Source of the DNA: Pseudomonadota bacterium
GTDB taxonomy: Bacteria > Pseudomonadota > Alphaproteobacteria > Rhizobiales > Beijerinckiaceae
Direction of reading: 5' to 3'
Assembly (NCBI GenBank): GCA_023422485.1
Contig: JAGTAM010000403.1
Location: forward strand, 1 to 16,622
DNA: 16,622 nucleotides
Shown here: positions 14,017 through 16,622 of the stretch, piece after piece
Layout of the letters: each line of letters begins with the position of its first letter
Position numbering within the stretch: position 1 is the stretch's first letter
The notes under the pieces: model-generated
What the model was told of the DNA's origin: nothing
The model's database searches: none
Seen by the model: the letters and a program-made list of their open reading frames with translations, nothing else
Translations under genes and position numbers: made by a program

Positions 14017-16622
14017 GTGCGTGATTTCCTGACCGCGCTCGCGGGCGCCGTCGTGTTGGTTCTCGTCGCGGCCCTGGCCGTGCCGCCCTTCATCGACTGG
14101 TCGGGCCATCGCGCGCTGATCGACCGCACGCTGAGCGAGTCCCTCGGCGCCGGTGCCCGCAGCGAGGGCCCGATCGATCTGCGCCTGCTGCCCTCGCCGC
14201 ATCTGCGCCTCGCCCGCCTGCGGCTCGGAACGGAGGATGGGCCGGAACTCGACGCGCAGAGCGTCGATGCCGAGATCGCCCTGGCGCCGTTGCTCAAAGG
14301 CGAGGTGCGCTTCGTCCAGACCTCGATCGAGCGGGCGCGGGTCACCCTGCCGGTCTCCGACGAGGCGCTGCTGCTGCCGCGCGATCCGCAGACCGTGCGG
14401 CGCGACATCGCGATCGACGACCTGCGCATCCGGCGCCTCAGCGTTGCCACGGCGCGCAGGGGCGAGGCGGCGCAGGAGCAGTTCGCGGCCGAGAACCTGC
14501 GCCTGCGAGCTCCGGCCCTGGCCGGCCCCTGGCTGGCCGAGGGGACGGCGAAGGGCAGTCCCTTCCATCTCGCGACCAGCACCGCCGGCCGCGACGGCAG
14601 TGTCTCGCTCAAGCTCACGGGCGGCGGCGACACCATGCCTCGCCTGGAACTCGACGCCCGGGTCGCCTTCGCCTCCGAGGACGCACCGGGCGGCGACCCT
14701 ACCCATCGCGGCCTCGTCCCGGAGGCGGAGGGCACCGCGCGGCTGACCGTCGGTCCGCCGGTCCAGCCGGCCGGCGCGGTGGTGCCGCTGACCCTGGCGG
14801 CCAAGTTCGAGTCGCGCGGCCCGGTGGCCCAAGCCAAGACGGTGGAGATCGAACTCGATCCCGGCGGCAAGGCGGCCCGGCTTTCCGGCAGCGGCCGCCT
14901 CGACCTGCGCGAGGCCCGGCTCGGCCTGACGCTGCGCACCCGCCGCCTCGATCTCGACGGGCTGATGCTCTCCGGCGGAGGGCGCGGGCTCATCGCGCAG
15001 GGGCTGTCCTCGGGCGCGCTGACCCCGCCGATGCTCCTCGATCTCGACATCGCCGCCGAGAGCGTCGCGCTCGGCCTCGACGACTGGGCCAACGTCGCCT
15101 TTCGCGGAACCTTCGACCGTACCGGCGGCCTGGTATTGCGGCGCTTCGAGGGCACGGCGCCGGGAGCGGCGAGCGTTGCGGCGACGGGCGAGGCCGAACT
15201 GTCCGGGTCGCCCCGCTTCACCGGCCATGTGGACGTCGCCGCGCGAAACTCGGAGGCGCTCGGGCGCTATCTCGGCCGGCTCGGCACGGAGGAGAGCGTG
15301 GCGGCGATCCTCGACGGGCGCCCGTTCGAGCTCGGTACCGACCTCTCGGCAGCCGGGGGCGACCTCTCGCTGCGCAATCTGCGACTGGCCCTGGGTGAGG
15401 CCCGCGTCACCGGCAATGCCCGCTACGTCCGGGCCGATGCGAACGGGCGCGGACGTTTCGACGCGCAGCTCTCCGCCAGCGGAATCGACATCGCTGAACT
15501 GCCGCCGCTGGGCGACCTGATGTCCGGCCTCCACCGGCACGATCTCGGTCTCACCCTGCGGGCACGGGATGTGCGCTACGGACCCTCCGGGGCCCATTCC
15601 GGCAACGGCACCATCGCAGTGAGCCTGCAATCGGACGGCGCCAGCCTCGTCGTCGACACGCTCGACATCGCCGACCTCGCGGGGGCGAGCGCTCAGCTTG
15701 CCGGGCGGATCGCGCCGGACGGCTCGGGCCGAATCGAGGGCCGGGTCACCGCGGGCAGGGCCGCGCCCCTCCTCGCCCTGTTGGAACGCGGCGTCCTGCC
15801 CGAGGCCCGCTTCGTGCCCTCGAGCGTCCGCCAGAGCGGGCTGGCCCTCGACCTGACCCTGGAGCGGGAATCCGGCGAGGCGGACGCGCTGCGGGCCCGG
15901 GCCAAGGGTAAGGCCGGGGACGGCGATCTCGACCTCGCGCTCCTGACTCGCTCCGGCCAGATCGACCGGCTCGACGCGACGCTGACGACGCAGAAGACCG
16001 GCCGCTGGTTTGGCCGCGACGACATCGCCGCCTTGCGCCGGTCTGGTCGGCTGCGGCTGACCGGAGCCCGCTCTGCCGCCGGAACCGGGCCGGACGGTGC
16101 GCCGCTCGCGCTCGAGGTCGAGGGCGATCTCGCCGGCCTCGTCCTCTCGACCGCACGCCCGATCCTGCTCGCCGGCCTCGACCGTCCCCCGACCGGCGGC
16201 GCGGTGCAGCTGCAGGCGCCCGACCTCGCGCCCTTCCTCACTCTCGCCGGAGCCGCCGCGCCGACGGAAGGGGCGCTTCCCGCCTCCCTCATCCTGGGCC
16301 TATCGAACCGGAAGACGGCGCTGCACGTCGATGTCACGGGCCAAGTGGCGGGGAGCGACCTCGCCGCCGCCCTCGACCGCTCCCCGGACGGCGCGCTCAC
16401 CGGGACCGCGACCCTTGCCCGGCTGTCCTTGCCGACACTGGCTGCGGCGACGGTGCTTTCCACCGACGTCGGCGGTCGCTTCGCTCCGGTGCCCGCCCAG
16501 CCACGGGTCGATCTCGGCCTCAAGATCGCCCAGCTCGATCTCGGCCGGGGCTTGATCGCCGACGGTGCCAGCTTGACGCTGGTGCGAGAGGGCGATGGGT
16601 TGAGCCTGCGCGACCTCTCGGC
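14017..16622 (+). CDS. AsmA family protein, N-terminal 868 residues (runs off the right edge)
   Basis: AsmA-like proteins are large inner-membrane-anchored periplasmic proteins connected with outer-membrane assembly and lipid transport between the membranes. The frame starts with GTG at 14017, preceded by GGAAG 8 bases upstream, and stays open to the last base. An N-terminal membrane anchor (about residues 6-24, LTALAGAVVLVLVAALAVPPF) is followed by the AsmA hallmark RTLSESLGAGARSEGPIDLRLLPSPHLRLARLRLG, in which a PSP-type motif precedes the first beta strands. The rest is a long series of amphipathic beta-strand stretches with repeated L-x-L-x-G patterns, as expected for the repeated beta-groove fold. 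No cysteines are prominent. The C-terminal part lies outside the window, so total length and any DUF3971-like or AsmA_2 domain cannot be judged. The lone GTG start makes this gene easy to miss. Confidence 0.85.
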   Translation, partial: MRDFLTALAGAVVLVLVAALAVPPFIDWSGHRALIDRTLSESLGAGARSEGPIDLRLLPSPHLRLARLRLGTEDGPELDAQSVDAEIALAPLLKGEVRFVQTSIERARVTLPVSDEALLLPRDPQTVRRDIAIDDLRIRRLSVATARRGEAAQEQFAAENLRLRAPALAGPWLAEGTAKGSPFHLATSTAGRDGSVSLKLTGGGDTMPRLELDARVAFASEDAPGGDPTHRGLVPEAEGTARLTVGPPVQPAGAVVPLTLAAKFESRGPVAQAKTVEIELDPGGKAARLSGSGRLDLREARLGLTLRTRRLDLDGLMLSGGGRGLIAQGLSSGALTPPMLLDLDIAAESVALGLDDWANVAFRGTFDRTGGLVLRRFEGTAPGAASVAATGEAELSGSPRFTGHVDVAARNSEALGRYLGRLGTEESVAAILDGRPFELGTDLSAAGGDLSLRNLRLALGEARVTGNARYVRADANGRGRFDAQLSASGIDIAELPPLGDLMSGLHRHDLGLTLRARDVRYGPSGAHSGNGTIAVSLQSDGASLVVDTLDIADLAGASAQLAGRIAPDGSGRIEGRVTAGRAAPLLALLERGVLPEARFVPSSVRQSGLALDLTLERESGEADALRARAKGKAGDGDLDLALLTRSGQIDRLDATLTTQKTGRWFGRDDIAALRRSGRLRLTGARSAAGTGPDGAPLALEVEGDLAGLVLSTARPILLAGLDRPPTGGAVQLQAPDLAPFLTLAGAAAPTEGALPASLILGLSNRKTALHVDVTGQVAGSDLAAALDRSPDGALTGTATLARLSLPTLAAATVLSTDVGGRFAPVPAQPRVDLGLKIAQLDLGRGLIADGASLTLVREGDGLSLRDLS

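Noticed and set aside
13873..15630. Minus-strand open frames of 585 and 469 residues opposite the AsmA-family gene
   Set aside because: The plus-strand frame from 14017 has a membrane anchor and AsmA hallmarks; the opposite frames are low-complexity shadows.
1..16622. CRISPR arrays, tRNA or rRNA genes, insertion sequences, phage or toxin-antitoxin modules
   Set aside because: None was seen on either strand: no regularly spaced long repeats, no cloverleaf-like sequence, and no transposase or integrase motifs in any frame.

Overview
The window looks like chromosomal DNA of a high-GC alphaproteobacterium, most likely a Methylobacterium/Methylorubrum-type member of the Hyphomicrobiales. This is inferred from the strong G/C bias at third codon positions, the gene families present (GlnE, AsmA, a TauT/NitT-type ABC importer, an alphaproteobacterial UvrD with a glycine-rich linker) and GC-rich intergenic repeats; no marker gene or database search supports it. 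No rRNA, tRNA, CRISPR array, insertion sequence or prophage gene is visible.

Layout. 113-1739 holds the permease and ATPase of a sulfonate/nitrate/taurine-type ABC importer; its binding protein is not visible and may lie to the left. 1802-2311 is an OsmC-family thiol peroxidase-like protein, followed after 26 bp by an OmpR-type response regulator (2338-3036) and its sensor histidine kinase (3033-4460), whose start overlaps the regulator's stop. A 71-residue two-helix membrane protein (4472-4687, minus) converges on the kinase gene. After a 320-bp gap comes glnE (5008-7971), which adjusts glutamine synthetase activity to nitrogen supply, then a DEDDh exonuclease carrying a C-terminal SWIM-type zinc motif (8022-8915). 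A 314-bp gap with several repeats precedes aqpZ (9230-9970, water channel). Facing it is a short PhoH-family ATPase (10037-10753, minus). A 380-bp gap with GC-rich hairpins separates it from uvrD (11134-13503, minus). Divergent from uvrD are a 79-residue exported protein (13619-13858) and an AsmA-family protein (14017 to the right edge, incomplete).

The content is mostly housekeeping and envelope or nutrient functions, and I see no clear new multi-gene system. The points most worth checking are: the UvrD Walker A motif, where the glycine before the catalytic lysine is Asp; the exonuclease-SWIM fusion next to glnE; a threefold GTACCG element and other repeats upstream of aqpZ; an Arg just before the Walker B Asp of the ABC ATPase; and hairpin-rich intergenic DNA downstream of uvrD.
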